In this document: in pieces, positions 25,534-34,737 of the stretch
How positions within the stretch are numbered: the stretch's first letter is position 1
Layout of the letters: every line of letters begins with the position of its first letter
DNA from: Actinoplanes sp. DH11
Lineage (GTDB): Bacteria; Actinomycetota; Actinomycetes; Mycobacteriales; Micromonosporaceae
Direction: 5' to 3'
Length of the DNA: 64,000 nucleotides
Assembly (NCBI RefSeq): GCF_020873875.1
Contig: NZ_JAHWGU010000016.1
Span: 62,001-126,000 of the forward strand
The notes under the pieces: generated by a model
Seen by the model: only the letters and a program-made list of their open reading frames with translations
What the model was told of the DNA's origin: nothing
The model's database searches: none
Program-made: the position numbers and the translations under genes

Positions 25534-26994
25534 TCAGAACGGGTACGCGGGCGGCTTGTCACGCACAGTGACCCATCGCGTCTCGGTGAACGCCTCGATG
25601 TTCGCGGCCGGTCCACCGAAGCGGGAACCCGTGCCGGACGCCGCGAGGCCGCCGAACGGGCTGTTCGCCTCGTCACTGACGGTCTGGTCGTTGATGTGCA
25701 CGATGCCGGTGGGTACCCGGTCGGCCAGGGCGAGGCCTTTCATCACGTCACGGGTCACAATGCCGAGTGACAGACCGTATTCGCTGGCCGTCGCGAGCCG
25801 GACCGCCTCCGCCTCGTCGGAGAACCGCAGCACCGGCGCGACCGGACCGAAGATCTCCTCGACGAACGCGGGCGTGTCGTCGGCGACGTCGGCGAGCACG
25901 GTCGGCGCGTAGAAGAGATCACGGTAGGTGCCGCCGGCCGCGATCCGGGCGCCGTACCCCGTCGAGCGGGTCACCACGTCATGGATCTTGTCGCGCTGCC
26001 CGGCGTCGATGATCGGCCCGAGGACGACGGTCTCCCGGGCCGGGTCGCCGACCGGCAACGCGGCGGCCTTGGCGGCGAGCCGTTCCACGAACTCGTCGTG
26101 CAGCCGCTCGTGGACCAGGTGCCGCCCGGTCGTCATGCAGATCTGCCCCTGATGGAACCAGGAGCCGAAGGAGGCCGCGTTCACGGCCGCCTCGACGTCC
26201 GCGTCAGCCAGCACGATCAGCGCCGAGTTGCCGCCCAGCTCCAGGTGCGCCCGCTTGAGGTGCTGCCCGGCGAGCGCGCCGACCCGGCGGCCGGCGGCGG
26301 TGGACCCGGTGAACGAGATGACCCGGACCAGCGGGTGCGTGACCAGGGCCTCGCCCACGTCGGCGCCGCCGGGCAGCACCTGGAACACACCCGCGGGCAG
26401 GCCGGCCTCCTCGAAGATCCGGGCCAGGGTGGCGCCGCCGGTGACCGCGGTGCGCGGGTCCGGCTTGAGGATCACCGCGTTGCCGAGCGCGAGGGCCGGG
26501 GCGACCGAGCGGATGGCCAGGATGATCGGCACGTTGAACGGGGCGATCACCGCGACGACGCCGGCCGGCATCCGGCGGGCCATCGACAGGCGCGGTTCCT
26601 CACTGGGCAGCAGTTCGCCGTACGGGCGGCCGGGCAGCGACGCCGCCTCGTAGCACTCCTGCTCGGCGGTGTGCAGCGCGAACCCGGCCATCGGCGGGAT
26701 CGCGCCGACCTCCCGGACGTTCCAGTCGCTGATCTCCGCGGCGTGCTCCGCCCAGAGCTGCCCGGCCCGGCGCAGCACCGCGGCCCGGACCGGGTGCGGT
26801 GTCGCGGCCCAGGCCCGCTGCGCCGCCGCGGCCTGGCGTGCCGCCTCGTCGACGTCCGCGGGGGTGGCCTGGCCGATCCGTCCGAGCACCGCGCCGGTGG
26901 CGGGCTCGACGACGTCGTACCCGTCGCCGCGGCCCGGCCGCCAGGCGCCGCCGAGGAAGATGTTGCCGGTCCAGGTGGTGTCGTCCAGGAGCAT
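25534..26994 (-). CDS. aldehyde dehydrogenase (aromatic aldehyde type)
   Basis: A 486-residue NAD(P)-dependent aldehyde dehydrogenase closest in style to benzaldehyde/vanillin dehydrogenases. The catalytic Cys is in HQGQICMTTGRH and the general-base Glu in LELGGNSALIV. Cofactor motifs are VIAPFNVPIILA and SFTGSTAAGRRVG. The C-terminal NSPFGGLAASGTGSRFGG and ETRWVTV match the family. The start ATG 26994 lies 10 nt after GGAGG. An IclR-type regulator is encoded ~95 bp upstream on the same strand and a second, broken aldehyde dehydrogenase follows divergently, so the cluster probably serves aromatic aldehyde oxidation. Confidence 0.92.
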   Translation of the reverse strand: MLLDDTTWTGNIFLGGAWRPGRGDGYDVVEPATGAVLGRIGQATPADVDEAARQAAAAQRAWAATPHPVRAAVLRRAGQLWAEHAAEISDWNVREVGAIPPMAGFALHTAEQECYEAASLPGRPYGELLPSEEPRLSMARRMPAGVVAVIAPFNVPIILAIRSVAPALALGNAVILKPDPRTAVTGGATLARIFEEAGLPAGVFQVLPGGADVGEALVTHPLVRVISFTGSTAAGRRVGALAGQHLKRAHLELGGNSALIVLADADVEAAVNAASFGSWFHQGQICMTTGRHLVHERLHDEFVERLAAKAAALPVGDPARETVVLGPIIDAGQRDKIHDVVTRSTGYGARIAAGGTYRDLFYAPTVLADVADDTPAFVEEIFGPVAPVLRFSDEAEAVRLATASEYGLSLGIVTRDVMKGLALADRVPTGIVHINDQTVSDEANSPFGGLAASGTGSRFGGPAANIEAFTETRWVTVRDKPPAYPF

Positions 26995-27089
26995 GATGCG
27001 CGCCTCCGTACGTGCTGGGGTGCGCTGACGGTAGGCCCATGTTTCCGGCAGATCAACGGAACGTTCGACCTGCCGAGACGGTGTTTCGG

Positions 27090-27911
27090 CTACTGGAACG
27101 TCTGGCGATGACCCAGCCGGCTGGAGATCTCGGCGGCGGTCTGCCGCAACGGCCGGTCCAGACGGCTCACCACCGCATCGGCCGTCGTGGACCAGACCGT
27201 CAGGTGCACCGCGATGTTGATCGCCGCGACGACCCGCCCGGTGCGGTCGCGCACCGGCGCCGCCACCGACCGCAGCCCGGCCGCCAGCTCCTCGTCGTTG
27301 ACGCCCACGCCGCTCCGCCGGATCCGGGCCAGGTCCGCGGTGAGCTGCTCGCGGTTGGTGAGCGTCCGCGGCCCGCGCCGGGCGAAGTCGCTGCGGTCCA
27401 GCAGCCCGCGCAGCACGGCCGGCTCCTGGTACGCCAGCAGCACCTTCCCCATCGACGTGCAGTACGCCGGCAGTCGCGAACCGACCTGCAGGTCCAGTCC
27501 GAGAGCGTACCCGCCGGTGGTCCGGCCGCCGCGGCGCCGCTCGACGTAGACGATGTCGGGACCGTCCAGCACGGCCATGCTCACCGTGTACCCGGTCTCG
27601 TCGGCCAGTGCCTGCAGGCAGGGCGCACCCACCCGGTTGACGTCCAGCGAGGTGATCGCGGCGAACCCCAGGTCGGTGGCCCGCGGACCGAGCGCGTACT
27701 TCTTGGTCTCCGGGTCCTGCGCCAGATAGCCGAGCCGGGCCAGGGTCGCCACGTACCGGTGGGTGGTGCTCTTGGTCAGCGACACGGCCCGGGACACCTC
27801 GGCGATGCCCAGCACCGGGCGATCCGCGCCGAACGCCGACAGGATCGCCAGCCCGCGCTCCAGGGACTGGGAGAAACCGCTGCCGGCAGCGGCGTCCTCG
27901 TCGACGGCCAT
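27090..27911 (-). CDS. IclR family transcriptional regulator
   Basis: A 273-residue IclR protein. The N-terminal winged helix-turn-helix (SLERGLAILSAFG, GIAEVSRAVSLTKSTTHRYV, LARLGYLAQDPETKKY) is followed by the effector-binding domain (YTVSMAVLDGPDIVYVER, YCTSMGKVLLAY, GVGVNDEELAAGLRSVAAPV). IclR proteins commonly control degradation of aromatic acids or aldehydes. It sits between two aldehyde dehydrogenase genes, one on each side, with 66 bp to the divergent frameshifted copy. The ATG at 27911 is the first good start; upstream extension would run into the divergent gene. Confidence 0.92.
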   Translation of the reverse strand: MAVDEDAAAGSGFSQSLERGLAILSAFGADRPVLGIAEVSRAVSLTKSTTHRYVATLARLGYLAQDPETKKYALGPRATDLGFAAITSLDVNRVGAPCLQALADETGYTVSMAVLDGPDIVYVERRRGGRTTGGYALGLDLQVGSRLPAYCTSMGKVLLAYQEPAVLRGLLDRSDFARRGPRTLTNREQLTADLARIRRSGVGVNDEELAAGLRSVAAPVRDRTGRVVAAINIAVHLTVWSTTADAVVSRLDRPLRQTAAEISSRLGHRQTFQ

Positions 27912-27977
27912 GCCGCATCGTAGCCAGCCGTTCGACTCCGTGAAACACCCGCGGCGGGCGCTAGCATGTGCAGCGCG

Positions 27978-29443
27978 ATGGACCAGGACCTCAGTACCGT
28001 GCGGCACCACATCGGCGGCGTCCGGGTCGACGCCGCAAGTGGCCGCACGTTCGTCAAGCACACCCCGTGGACCGGCGCCGTCCTCGCCCGGGTCGCGGCC
28101 GGTGACGCCGAGGACGCCCGCGCCGCGGTCGCGGCAGCGTCGGCGGCCTTCCCGCAGTGGGCCGCCGCCCCGCCCGGCCGGCGGCAGGAGATCTTCCTGC
28201 GGGCGGCCACGCTGCTGCACGACCGGCGCGACCGGGTCCGCCGCCTGCTCGCCGCCGAGACCGGCTGCGGTGCCGTCTTCGCCGGCGTCCAGCTCGACTC
28301 TGCGTGAACCTGCTGCGCCAGGCCGCCGCCCTCGGGTACGCCCCGACCGGCCAGGTGCTGCCGTCCGACGTGCCCGGCACCCGCGCCGTGGCGATGCGCC
28401 GCCCGGTCGGCGTGGTCGCCGCGATCGCCCCCTGGAACGCTTCCCTCGTGCTGTCCGGCCGCGCCCTGGCCGGCCCGATCGCGCTCGGCAACACGGTGGT
28501 GCTGAAACCGTCCGAGGAGGCGCCGTACACCGGTGGCGCGTTCTGGGCCGAGCTGTTCGCCGAGGCCGGCCTGCCCGCCGGGGTGCTCAACGTGGTCACC
28601 CACGCGCCCGGTGAGGCCGGTGCGGTGGCCGAGGCGCTGATCGCCGACCCGGCGGTCCGCCGGATCAGCTTCACCGGCTCCACGGTGACCGGCCGGCGCA
28701 TCGCCGAGCTGGCCGGCCGCCACCTGAAACGACCGGTGCTCCAGCTCGGCGGCCACAACCCGCTGCTGGTGCTCGGCGACGCGGACGTCGGGTACGCGGT
28801 CGCTGCCGCCGCCTACGGCGCTTTCGTGCACAGCGGCCAGACCTGCATGTGCGCGCGCCGGATCATCGTGGACCGGTCGATCGCCGCGGAGTTCACCGAG
28901 CGGTTCGTGGACCGGGCCGCCCGGCTGCCGATCGGGGACCCGGCCGACCCGGCGACCGTGATCGGCCCGGTGATCAACGAGTGGGCGCTGTCGCTGCTCG
29001 AACGCCGGGTCCGCGAGGCGGTCGACCTCGGCGCGACGCTGCTGACCGGCGGTACCGCCACCGGCCGCTGCTTCCCGCCGACCGTGCTGACCGGGGTGCC
29101 CGCCGAGGCGGAACTGGCCTTCGACGAGACGTTCGGGCCGGTGGTGCTGCTGGAGGAGGCGGACGATGCCGAGGACGCCCTGCGCCGGGCCGACGCCTCG
29201 GCGTTCGGGCTGACCGCGGGGGTGATCACCGGTGACCCCTATCGGGGGCTGGAGCTGGCGCGGCGGCTGGCGGCGGGCATCGTGCACGTCAACGACCAGC
29301 CGGTCAACGACGAGCCGCAGATGCCGTTCGGCGGGGTGAAGGAGAGCGGGGCCGGCCGGTTCGGGACCGGGTTCGCGGCCGAGGAGTTCACCGAGGTCCA
29401 GTGGGTGACGGCGCGCGACGGGCCGCGCGCCTTCCCGTTCTGA
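27978..29443 (+). pseudogene. aldehyde dehydrogenase split by a frameshift
   Basis: Two adjoining frames together make one complete aldehyde dehydrogenase. Frame one (27978-28307) gives ~109 residues from MDQDLSTVRHHIGGVRV to ETGCGAVFAGVQLDSA, then TGA. Frame two continues in the -1 frame with VNLLRQAAALGYAPTGQV and carries cofactor motifs (IAPWNASLVL, SFTGSTVTG), the Glu in LQLGGHNPLL, the Cys in HSGQTCMCARR and the end PFGGVKESGAGRFG. One missing base near 28295-28305 explains the break. A GTG at 28304 overlaps the TGA (GTGA), so the C-terminal part (380 residues) might still be translated by coupling. A sequencing error is an alternative. Confidence 0.78.
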
Positions 29444-29458
29444 CCGGCCGGTCGCGTC

Positions 29459-29914
29459 TCAGGCGGCGGCCGCGGCGGCCTGCGAGTTCCACAGGGAGAT
29501 CAGCACACCCAGCACGAAGATCTGCACCGGCAGCGGCAGCCCAGGGAGGTCGGCCTCCACTTTCGAGCTGAAGGAGTTGCGCCGCTTGATCGTGCCCACC
29601 GGGATGCCGTTGTGCACCAGCTGCTGGTCGTTGCGCCACGACGACGTCCGCTGGAACTCGTAGACCCGGCCGTCGGCCTCGACGGTCCAGTTCTTGCGGC
29701 CGACCCGGACCGCGGAGGCGTGCACCGCGTCCTGGTCGTCGGTCATCGTGTACTTCGTGCCCCAGCCGTTCGCCCGCACCCGGTAGGACCGGCCGTCGAG
29801 GGTGAAGCTGCCGCCGGTGGACCACATGCTCGGGTCCCAGCAGGCGACCTTCACCCCGTCGTGGAGCAGGTCGTACTTGTTCTTCCAGAAGCCACGTCCT
29901 TCGGCTTTCAGCAT
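29459..29914 (-). CDS. hypothetical protein, LURP/tubby-like beta fold with C-terminal hydrophobic segment
   Basis: A 151-residue protein (ATG 29914; GTG 29941 possible). Repeated short beta strands alternating with turns (GSFTLDGRSYRVRANGWGTK, KNWTVEADGRVYEFQRTSSW, DQQLVHNGIPVGTIKRR) resemble the LURP-one/tubby-C beta-barrel layout seen in small bacterial proteins, but I cannot confirm the family. A hydrophobic stretch near the end (PVQIFVLGVLISLWNS) could anchor it in the membrane, followed by a run of Ala. It converges with the broken aldehyde dehydrogenase, 15 bp away. No function can be assigned. Confidence 0.65.
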   Translation of the reverse strand: MLKAEGRGFWKNKYDLLHDGVKVACWDPSMWSTGGSFTLDGRSYRVRANGWGTKYTMTDDQDAVHASAVRVGRKNWTVEADGRVYEFQRTSSWRNDQQLVHNGIPVGTIKRRNSFSSKVEADLPGLPLPVQIFVLGVLISLWNSQAAAAAA

Positions 29915-29950
29915 GGGCCGATCATAGGAAACCGTCACCACCCGCGCCAG

Positions 29951-30541
29951 CTAGCGCTCCCAGGGCGGCGGCACCCGGACGGCGGCCATGCCGGCGGCCG
30001 CGGCGGCCCGCATGCCCAGTTCGGTGTCCTCGAAGACCAGGCAGCGCGCCGGGTCGACACCGAGCAGCTCGGCGCCGCGCAGGTAGGCGTCCGGGAACGG
30101 CTTGGGCCGCGGGTACTCCCCGGCGCAGACCAGCACCTCGAACCGGTCGAGCAGGCCCAGCGCCTCCAGCGACGCGGTGACGGCCAGCCGGGTGCTGCCG
30201 GAGACGACCCCGAACGGCAGTTTCCCGTACGACTCCTCGATGTGCGCGAGCACGCCCGGCACCCCCTTGATGTCCGGCAGCCCGGCCCGGAAGAGCTCCT
30301 CCTGGCGCTCGGCGACCCGGTGCACCGGCATGTCCAGGCCCTGCCGCGCGTTCAGGTCGGCGACGATGTCGGCGATCGGCCGGCCGCCCCACGCGTAGAA
30401 CAGGTCCTCCGGGAAGACGCCGCCCCACTCGGCCAGCGCGGCCTGCCAGGCCAGGTAGTGCGCCGGCATCGAGTCGGTGATCGTTCCGTCGCAGTCGAAG
30501 AGGTAGGCCTGGAATTCGCCCTCGGGCACGGGTAGCAGCAC
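29951..30541 (-). CDS. HAD-superfamily hydrolase (beta-phosphoglucomutase-like)
   Basis: A 196-residue HAD subfamily IA phosphatase or phosphomutase. Motif I is YLFDCDGTITDSMPAH with the nucleophile and acid/base Asp; motif II is FGVVSGSTR; the motif III Lys is in YPRPKPFPDAYL; motif IV is CLVFEDTELGMRAAAAAGM. The helical cap between motifs I and II is of the small C1 type. Likely substrates are sugar phosphates (fructose-1-phosphate/6-phosphogluconate phosphatase YqaB-like), which is inferred from the PKPFPDAYLRGAELL pattern. The start GTG 30541 has no clear ribosome site. It is divergent from the next gene by 59 bp. Confidence 0.9.
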   Translation of the reverse strand: MLLPVPEGEFQAYLFDCDGTITDSMPAHYLAWQAALAEWGGVFPEDLFYAWGGRPIADIVADLNARQGLDMPVHRVAERQEELFRAGLPDIKGVPGVLAHIEESYGKLPFGVVSGSTRLAVTASLEALGLLDRFEVLVCAGEYPRPKPFPDAYLRGAELLGVDPARCLVFEDTELGMRAAAAAGMAAVRVPPPWER

Positions 30542-30600
30542 CGGGACGACGTTACCGACCGCCGTTCGACCGCCGGGCCGGCGCGTGGCAGGTTGGTGAC

Positions 30601-31224
30601 ATGGACTACCGCCGTACGTACCGCTCCGCCGCCATCGCCTTCACCGACCTGGTCTCGCGCATCCCGCCGGACCGGCTCGACGGACCGGGACTCGGTGACT
30701 GGACGCTGCGGGACCTGCTCGGGCACACGGTGAGCTCGGCGTTGCGTCAGGTCCCGGACGTGCTGGCCCAGCGCGCGCCGATGCTGGTGGTCCCCGGACC
30801 GGAGTGGTATTTCGCGGCCGCCCGCACGGCGCCCGAAGCGGTGGTGCGCGCGGCCCGGGCGGCGTCCGCCGACGATGCCCGCAGCACCGGGAAAGCCCTC
30901 GGCGACCGGCCGGCGGACGCGGTGGGCGCGTTCGTGGGCCGGGCCACCGGCGCACTGGCCGCCGCGACCGACGACGACCTGGTGGCCACGCCGGCGGGCG
31001 GCATGCGGGTGGCGGACTGGCTGCCGACCCGGACGTTCGAGCTGGTGGTGCACGGTTCCGACGCGGCCGTGGCGGCGGGTGTCCCGATCACGTTCGACCA
31101 GGACACCCTCACCGAGGCGGCCGCGCTGGCGGCCCGGACCGCGGTGGCGGTGGGCGACGGACCGGCCGCGCTGCGCGCGCTGACCGGCCGCGGCCCGCTG
31201 CCACCCGGCTTCTCCGTCGTCTGA
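30601..31224 (+). CDS. maleylpyruvate isomerase family, mycothiol-dependent protein
   Basis: A 207-residue protein of the DinB-like MDMPI family. The N-terminal four-helix domain contains GLGDWTLRDLLGHTVSS with a metal-ligand His, and VADWLPTRTFELVVHGSDAA supplies the second conserved Glu/His set. This family includes mycothiol-dependent maleylpyruvate isomerase, but most actinobacterial paralogues have unknown mycothiol-dependent transferase roles. Its presence supports an actinobacterial host, since mycothiol is restricted to that phylum. The gene is transcribed alone and ends at a strong hairpin shared with putA. Confidence 0.85.
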   Translation: MDYRRTYRSAAIAFTDLVSRIPPDRLDGPGLGDWTLRDLLGHTVSSALRQVPDVLAQRAPMLVVPGPEWYFAAARTAPEAVVRAARAASADDARSTGKALGDRPADAVGAFVGRATGALAAATDDDLVATPAGGMRVADWLPTRTFELVVHGSDAAVAAGVPITFDQDTLTEAAALAARTAVAVGDGPAALRALTGRGPLPPGFSVV

Positions 31225-31252
31225 CCCGGCGCGAGGCCGGGGGAGGACTCGC

Positions 31253-31281
31253 GCTGCGGGGCCGTCGGCGGGCCCCGCAGC
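31253..31281. terminator. bidirectional terminator hairpin
   Basis: Perfect 11-bp stem: GCTGCGGGGCC (31253-31263) pairs with GGCCCCGCAGC (31271-31281) around GTCGGCG, between the convergent mycothiol-dependent isomerase and putA genes. Confidence 0.8.
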
Positions 31282-31291
31282 GGCGGCGGCC

Positions 31292-34200
31292 TCAGAGGAC
31301 TTCGGCGGCCAGCGCGAGCGGGTTGCCGAAGCGGTGCGCGGTGATGCTGACGGCCTGCTCGCGGACGAACGGCAGCAGCTCCACCCGGCCGGACTCGGTC
31401 ACCGGACCGGCCCAGACGGCGAGGTCCGGGCGGCCGCCGGTCGCCTCGGCCAGCGCGGTGGCGGACCCGCCGACCAGCCGGACCCGGCCGGCGCCGAGAC
31501 CCGCCGCGAACGCCGCGTCGTCCTCGACCACCGCACCCGGGAACCGGGCCGCCAGCGCCGCCGGCAGCGGCACCGCGGTGGAGACCCGCAGCTCGGCGCC
31601 GGCCAGCGTGCCCGCCGCGAGCACCCGCACCAGGTCGGCGACCGCACCGTCGGCGGCGAGCCGGACCGTCACGGGGCACGGCAGGTACCGCAGCACGTTG
31701 CGCTCCGCGCCCAGGGCCGAGACGTCGCTCGCGGCCAGCGGGAACGCGGCGTCGCTGCGCGCGGCCCGATCCAGGCGGGCCCGGTCCTCGTCGCCGAGCA
31801 CCGCGGCGGCGGCAGCGAGCAGGTCGCGCACCCCGGCGTCGGTGACCTCGGCGCCGGCGGTGGCGGGGCGCGGCTCCCAGCCGGTGAGGCCGACCAGGTA
31901 GTTGGGGCCGCCCGCCTTGGTGCCGGGGCCGACCGCCGAGCGCTTCCAGCCACCGAACGGCTGGCGCCGTACGATCGCGCCGGTGATGCCGCGGTTCACG
32001 TAGAGGTTGCCGGCCTGGACCCGGTCCAGCCAGGTCCGGATCTCACCGGCGTCGAGCGAGTGCAGGCCCGACGTGAGACCGAAGTCGACGTCGTTGACCA
32101 GGTCGATCGCCTCGTCCAAGGTGTCCGCGGTCATGATGCCGAGGATCGGGCCGAAGTACTCGGTGCGGTGGTACGCGGACCCGCGCCGTACGCCGTCCCG
32201 GATGCCCGGGCTCCACAGCTTGCCCGAGTCGTCGAGCGAGCGTGGCTCGATCAGCCAGCGCTCACCGGCGCCCAGCGTGGTGAGACCGTCGAGCAGCTTG
32301 CCGGCGGCCGGTTCGACGAGCGGGCCCACCTGGCTGCGCGGGTCGGTGGGGTAGCCGACCTCCAGGGACGACACCGCGTCCAGCAGCTGCGTCCGGAACC
32401 GGTCGGACTTCGCGACGCTGCCGACCAGCACGACCAGGGAGGCGGCCGAGCACTTCTGGCCGGCGTGGCCGAACGCGGACGACACCACGTCCTTGACCGC
32501 GAGGTCCAGGTCGGCGCTCGGCGTCACGATTATCGCGTTCTTGCCGCTGGTCTCGGCGAGCAGCGGCAGGTCGGTACGGAACGAGCGGAACAGCTCGGCC
32601 GTCTCGTAGGCGCCGGTCAGGATGACCCGGTCGACGAGCGGGTGCGCGATCAGTTCGCGGCCCAGTTCGTTCTCCTCGACCTGCAGCAGCGTGACCAGGT
32701 CGGGGTCCGCGCCGGCGGCGCCGAGCGCGGCCCGGATGATCCCGGCGAGGACGGTGCCGCAGCGCTCGGCCGGGCCGGCGGGCTTGAGGACCACGGGCGA
32801 GCCGGCGGCCAGGGCGGCCAGCACCGAGCCGGCCGGGATCGCGACCGGGAAGTTCCACGGCGGCGTGACCAGGGTGAGCCGGGCCGGCGCCGGCGCGGCG
32901 CCGTCGGTCGCGGCCAGTTCGGCGGCGAGCTCGGCGTAGTAGTGCGCGAAGTCGATCGCCTCGGAGACCTCCGGGTCGGCCTGGTCGACAGTCTTGCCGG
33001 CCTCGGCGGCCATCACCTCGAGCAGCGTGTCGCGCTGCGACTCCAGGGCCTCGCCGATCCGGTGCAGCACCGCCCGGCGGTCGGCGCCGCCCCACGTCGC
33101 GGCGGCGGCCTTCTCCAGCGCGGCGTCCAGCTCCGGCCGCGCGTGGATCCGGGGCAGGTCGAGGCCGAGCGGGGAGGCGGGCACGCGGGCCAGGATCTCG
33201 CGGACCCGGTCCCGGTGCACGGCCACGGCGGGGTCGGTGTCCGGGGTGTTCACGAACCGGCCCGGCTCGGACCGGGGCACGGCGGCGAACCGGTCGGCCA
33301 CCCGGTGCGGCGCCGGAACGGTGTCGTCGAGGTCGGCCAGCGAGGCGCGGAACCGCTGCTCCTCGCGGGCGAACAGGTCCTGCGAGGTGTGCAGCTCGAA
33401 CACCGCGGACATGAAGTTGTCGGTGCTGGCGCCCTCTTCGAGACGGCGGATCAGGTAGGCGATGGCCACGTCGAACTGCTCCGGGCGTACCACCGGGGTG
33501 TAGAGCAGCAGCCCGCCCACCTCGCGCCGCACCGCCTCGGCCTGGCCCTCGGCCATGCCGAGCAGCATCTCGAACTCGATGCCGTCGCGGACCCCGCGCC
33601 GACCGGCCAGGATCCAGGCGTACGCGACATCGAACAGGTTGTGGCCCGCCACGCCGAGGCGCACGTTACGGATCCGGTCCGGGTGCAGGGCGTAGTCGAG
33701 CACCCGCTTGTAGTTGGTGTCGGTGGCCTGCTTGCTGTCGCAGGTCGCGACCGGCCAGCCGTGCAGCTCCGCCTCGACCCGTTCCATCGGCAGGTTCGCG
33801 CCCTTGACCAGGCGCACCTTGATCCCGGCGCCGCCGCGTGCCCGGCGGGCCGCCGACCACTCCTGCAGCCCGATCATGGCGCCCAGCGCGTCCGGCAGGT
33901 AGGCCTGCAGCACGATGCCGGCCTCGAGGCCGAGCAGCTCGGGGCGGTCCAGCAGCCGGGTGAAGACCGCGACCGTGAGATCGAGGTCCTTGTACTCCTC
34001 CATGTCGAGGTTGACGAACTTGCCGGTCCGCGCGGCGAGCGTGAAGAGCGGCGTGAGCTGCTCGGCGATGTCGTCGACCGCCTCGTCGAAGGCCCACGGG
34101 TTGTGCGGGGAGACCGTCGACGACACCTTGATCGACACGTAGTCGACGTCGTCCCGGGCCAGCAGGCGTTCGGTGCTCTTCAGGCGCTGGGCGGCTTCGC

Positions 34201-34642
34201 GGCGGCCAAGGACGGCCTCACCGAGCAGGTTGACGTTGAGCCGGACGTTGCGCTTACGGATCCGCTTGATCGCCTTGCCGAGGCGGGCGTCGGTGGCGTC
34301 GACGATCAGGTGGCCGACCATGTGGCGCAGGGCCCGGCGGGCGATCGGGACGACCACGCCCGGCATGATCGGGGCGAGCGCGCCGCCGGCCTTCACCGCG
34401 GCACGCAGGTGGATCGGCAGGAAGCGCGGCACGTCGCTGGCCAGGGCGCGCAGGGCCCGGGCGCTGACCCGCTTGTCCTCGGGGCGGATCACGCCGTCCA
34501 CGAAGCCGACCGTGAACGCTAGACCCTTGGGGTCGCGCAGCACCCCGGCGAGCTGGGCCGCGGAGCCGCCGACGGGAACGTCCGCCGCCTCACGCAGCCA
34601 GCGCCGTACCAGGGCGATCGTCTCTTCCGCGATCTCAGTCAT
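31292..34642 (-). CDS. putA: bifunctional proline dehydrogenase / glutamate semialdehyde dehydrogenase
   Basis: A 1116-residue PutA that oxidises proline to glutamate in two steps. The FAD-dependent proline dehydrogenase barrel occupies roughly residues 100-450 (DYVSIKVSSTVSPHN, KFVNLDMEEYKDL, VRLVKGANLPMERVEAEL, YLIRRLEEGASTDNFM). The P5C dehydrogenase follows (TLVTPPWNFPVAIP, LETSGKNAII-type base, GHAGQKCSAASLVVL with the catalytic Cys, PFGGWKRSAVGPG). The last ~150 residues form an extra domain typical of long actinobacterial PutA. There is no N-terminal ribbon-helix-helix DNA-binding domain, so control is likely by the divergent LysR protein. GGAAGGAG lies ~8 nt before the ATG. Confidence 0.95.
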   Translation of the reverse strand: MTEIAEETIALVRRWLREAADVPVGGSAAQLAGVLRDPKGLAFTVGFVDGVIRPEDKRVSARALRALASDVPRFLPIHLRAAVKAGGALAPIMPGVVVPIARRALRHMVGHLIVDATDARLGKAIKRIRKRNVRLNVNLLGEAVLGRREAAQRLKSTERLLARDDVDYVSIKVSSTVSPHNPWAFDEAVDDIAEQLTPLFTLAARTGKFVNLDMEEYKDLDLTVAVFTRLLDRPELLGLEAGIVLQAYLPDALGAMIGLQEWSAARRARGGAGIKVRLVKGANLPMERVEAELHGWPVATCDSKQATDTNYKRVLDYALHPDRIRNVRLGVAGHNLFDVAYAWILAGRRGVRDGIEFEMLLGMAEGQAEAVRREVGGLLLYTPVVRPEQFDVAIAYLIRRLEEGASTDNFMSAVFELHTSQDLFAREEQRFRASLADLDDTVPAPHRVADRFAAVPRSEPGRFVNTPDTDPAVAVHRDRVREILARVPASPLGLDLPRIHARPELDAALEKAAAATWGGADRRAVLHRIGEALESQRDTLLEVMAAEAGKTVDQADPEVSEAIDFAHYYAELAAELAATDGAAPAPARLTLVTPPWNFPVAIPAGSVLAALAAGSPVVLKPAGPAERCGTVLAGIIRAALGAAGADPDLVTLLQVEENELGRELIAHPLVDRVILTGAYETAELFRSFRTDLPLLAETSGKNAIIVTPSADLDLAVKDVVSSAFGHAGQKCSAASLVVLVGSVAKSDRFRTQLLDAVSSLEVGYPTDPRSQVGPLVEPAAGKLLDGLTTLGAGERWLIEPRSLDDSGKLWSPGIRDGVRRGSAYHRTEYFGPILGIMTADTLDEAIDLVNDVDFGLTSGLHSLDAGEIRTWLDRVQAGNLYVNRGITGAIVRRQPFGGWKRSAVGPGTKAGGPNYLVGLTGWEPRPATAGAEVTDAGVRDLLAAAAAVLGDEDRARLDRAARSDAAFPLAASDVSALGAERNVLRYLPCPVTVRLAADGAVADLVRVLAAGTLAGAELRVSTAVPLPAALAARFPGAVVEDDAAFAAGLGAGRVRLVGGSATALAEATGGRPDLAVWAGPVTESGRVELLPFVREQAVSITAHRFGNPLALAAEVL

Positions 34643-34696
34643 CGAGATACTCCTTCCGGTTTCGGCAACAGTGTGAGTCCGCGCATCCGGTTAGGA

Positions 34697-34709
34697 AAAG
34701 CGATGCTTT
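34697..34709. promoter_or_regulatory. inverted repeat between putA and its LysR regulator
   Basis: AAAGC-GAT-GCTTT, a perfect 5-bp-arm inverted repeat in the 95-bp region between divergent genes. It is a candidate binding site for the LysR protein. Confidence 0.4.
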
Positions 34710-34737
34710 GTGAGCAGTACTCTTCAGTTCGGCTAAC

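Noticed and set aside
31334..34522. 1062-codon open frame opposite putA
   Set aside because: No motifs, low-complexity Gly/Arg/Asp/Val composition; putA on the other strand explains the open frame.
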